Assembly: GCA_002401295.1 (NCBI GenBank)
Contig: NVSR01000177.1
Coordinates: forward strand, 1-5,251
Source: SAR324 cluster bacterium
Lineage (GTDB): Bacteria > SAR324 > XYD2-FULL-50-16
DNA: 5,251 bases
Direction of reading: 5' to 3'
Part shown: positions 3,698-5,251 of the stretch, piece by piece
Layout: each line of letters begins with the position of its first letter
Numbering within the stretch: the first letter of the stretch is position 1
The notes under the pieces: generated by a model
Seen by the model: only the letters and a program-made list of their open reading frames with translations
What the model was told of the DNA's origin: nothing
The model's database searches: none
Program-made: the position numbers and the translations under genes

Positions 3698-5251
3698 ATG
3701 CAAAAGAGTACAGATACAGATGATTTAAATTATTGGGAGGAGCGTGCTGATGATATTTCTGATGAGCACTTGAGTAACTGGACAGCCCAAACGGAAGAAT
3801 TTAAAAAACTAGTCAAAAAGGTAGAAAGACCAGGTGCCATTTTATTTGAGGGGCCTCGGGGTAGTGGAAAAACTCACCTTTTCAGATATACCTATAATCA
3901 ATGCATTGCCTCTAAAAGAAAACCCCTCCCAATTTATGTTTCATTTGGAAAATATTATTTTTTAGAGCCTCTACTGAATAAAAAAGCAAATGCCAGGAAG
4001 ATTTTTCATACATGGGTACTTTGTAAAATAATACTGGGCCTGGAGGAAACTCTAGAAAAATTATCCGGTGATGATAAACAATCAGAATCCTGGTTTTCTC
4101 AAGAAGAATTGGAAGATATTTCTTATTTTAAAAATAATGCGGAAAAAGGGGATTATATATCAAATGAAATTTCAGAGAAAGTTCTCAGAGAAATTCATAT
4201 TGACGGAGTAATGTCTCGAATTAAAGAAATAATCCGGTTTGCAGGAAGAAAGAGGGCCATTTTATTATTAGACGATGCAGCGCTAACATTTACGCCAGAG
4301 TATCTACCTGAATTTTTTGATATATTCAGAAACCTTAAATCCACTAAAATCTCACCGAAAGGAACAGTCTACTCCGGCTCAACTGAGTACGGGCCCAGAT
4401 TTCATATTGGGCAAGACGCAAAAATAGAAACTATCTGGGAAATTGACTCTGAAGGGAATAACAGATTACTCCAGCAAATAGCCGAAGTTCGACTTAAACA
4501 TTTCTCTTCTAAAATCTCAGAGAACATTTTGAAATTAATGATGAAAGCATCTTTTGGTATTCCTAGAGCTTTTATCAATATGGTGAACATCTACAGTGAG
4601 ACTGAAGGATCCAAGCAAGTAGGTTTTAACACACTGATTAATAATCAGGTTATATTTTTACGCACAGAATACCGTACTCTAAGCCAAAAGATGCCCCAAT
4701 TTGAGAGTATTATCAAAATAGGCGAACAGTTATTTGAAAAAGTCCTCGATATACTTACAAATGCAAACCTTGAACTCTCCGATACAACTTTTAAACAAAT
4801 ATTAATTGGGTTTGAGAATAGCTCAAAAAAAGATCTATTAATGGAGCGAATGCTGCGCTTTCTCGTAGAGGCAGGGCTACTCTTTCCAATTGGTGATGTA
4901 AGGCATGGGCCGAATCGAGTTTACGAGCGATATATTCCTCATCTGGCTTTTTTAATAAACAAACAAGCCTTCAGCAGAAAAAATAGAAGATTTAATGTCG
5001 ATCAGATCCTGGAGATTTTAGAGCGAAGTAATGCCAAACATCCTGAGTGGACAAGTTTAGAGAAAATCCTGGGAAAAGAGTTACTTAAAGATATCAAGCT
5101 TATCTTACCACCTTGCTCAAATTGTAATGCAAGAAGGTTAACAGAAACACAGAAGTTTTGCCATGAATGTGGCGATGAATTGGTGAATGAATCAAAATTC
5201 AAAAAATGTATGGAGATCCCTTTTTCCCAAGTACCGTCGATACCAAAGAGA
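3698..5251 (+). CDS. Orc1/Cdc6-like AAA+ ATPase with C-terminal zinc ribbon (3' end outside window)
   Basis: The frame stays open for 518 codons to the window edge; no stop is seen, so the protein is longer. It opens MQKSTDTDDLNYWEERADDI. An ATPase domain (about 30-300) contains Walker A GPRGSGKT (52-59), a long insert rich in charged and aromatic residues (about 85-170), Walker B ILLLDD (188-193) with Asp where Glu is usual, a sensor-1-like strand TVYSGSTEYGPRF (223-235) and a sensor-2-like GIPR (287-290, R290) as in Orc/Cdc6 ATPases. Residues about 335-420 look like a winged-helix domain. A zinc ribbon follows, with CSNC (473-476) and CHEC (488-491). The tail MEIPFSQVPSIPKR may begin another small helical domain. 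There are no membrane segments. Related ATPases are found in bacterial accessory and defence loci, but I cannot assign a known system. Role inferred: ATP-driven switch or nucleic-acid-binding component, with partners probably downstream. It is more AT-rich than the comM-like gene. Confidence 0.8.
   Translation, partial: MQKSTDTDDLNYWEERADDISDEHLSNWTAQTEEFKKLVKKVERPGAILFEGPRGSGKTHLFRYTYNQCIASKRKPLPIYVSFGKYYFLEPLLNKKANARKIFHTWVLCKIILGLEETLEKLSGDDKQSESWFSQEELEDISYFKNNAEKGDYISNEISEKVLREIHIDGVMSRIKEIIRFAGRKRAILLLDDAALTFTPEYLPEFFDIFRNLKSTKISPKGTVYSGSTEYGPRFHIGQDAKIETIWEIDSEGNNRLLQQIAEVRLKHFSSKISENILKLMMKASFGIPRAFINMVNIYSETEGSKQVGFNTLINNQVIFLRTEYRTLSQKMPQFESIIKIGEQLFEKVLDILTNANLELSDTTFKQILIGFENSSKKDLLMERMLRFLVEAGLLFPIGDVRHGPNRVYERYIPHLAFLINKQAFSRKNRRFNVDQILEILERSNAKHPEWTSLEKILGKELLKDIKLILPPCSNCNARRLTETQKFCHECGDELVNESKFKKCMEIPFSQVPSIPKR

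Noticed and set aside
3649..3723. 24-codon ORF overlapping the start of the ATPase gene in another frame
   Set aside because: It has no ribosome site and no recognised product; the ATPase start with AAAGGAGG is far better supported.
4402..5202. Two minus-strand open frames of 62-66 codons
   Set aside because: They are antisense to the long ATPase frame and show no independent evidence of coding.
1..5251. tRNA, rRNA or CRISPR array
   Set aside because: No cloverleaf, rRNA core sequence or regularly spaced repeat was recognised on either strand.

Overview
The window looks like a bacterial chromosome segment of moderate GC content. It has one conserved housekeeping gene on the left (a ComM/YifB-type AAA+ ATPase, minus strand), followed by a plus-strand accessory stretch. 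ComM-type proteins occur in many phyla. The genes give a general Gram-negative flavour, since Rpn/PDDEXK_2 nucleases and HI1419-like toxin-antitoxin pairs are common there, but I cannot name a genus or even a class with confidence.

Layout: 1-155 is a non-coding tail with a GC-rich REP-like hairpin. 156-1688 (minus) is an intact comM-like gene, preceded by an unusual leader: a strong Shine-Dalgarno, an 11-codon mini-ORF overlapping the comM start, and a 9-bp hairpin. 1689-2252 is a divergent intergenic region. It holds a doubtful 81-codon ORF, a candidate promoter, a 5'-UTR hairpin and an 8-bp direct repeat that precede the next gene. 2253-3158 (plus) is a complete Rpn/PDDEXK_2 family nuclease ('recombination-promoting nuclease/putative transposase'). 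It contains an internal Shine-Dalgarno plus in-frame TTG that could make an 80-residue C-terminal product, as in Rpn systems with intragenic antitoxins. 3237-3652 holds decayed remnants of a RelE/HigB-like (Gp49/HI1419-type) toxin and its downstream antitoxin, ending in a terminator-like hairpin. 3698 to the right edge (plus) is a long open frame with no stop codon in the window. It encodes at least 518 residues of an Orc1/Cdc6-like P-loop ATPase with a probable winged-helix region and a C-terminal four-cysteine zinc ribbon.

Taken together, an Rpn-type toxic nuclease, a broken toxin-antitoxin pair and a multidomain ATPase lie next to a core gene, which is typical of a small defence or mobile-element hot spot. 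The most promising undescribed element is the ATPase-zinc ribbon protein, whose end and likely partner genes lie just beyond the right edge. Its function cannot be fixed from this window.
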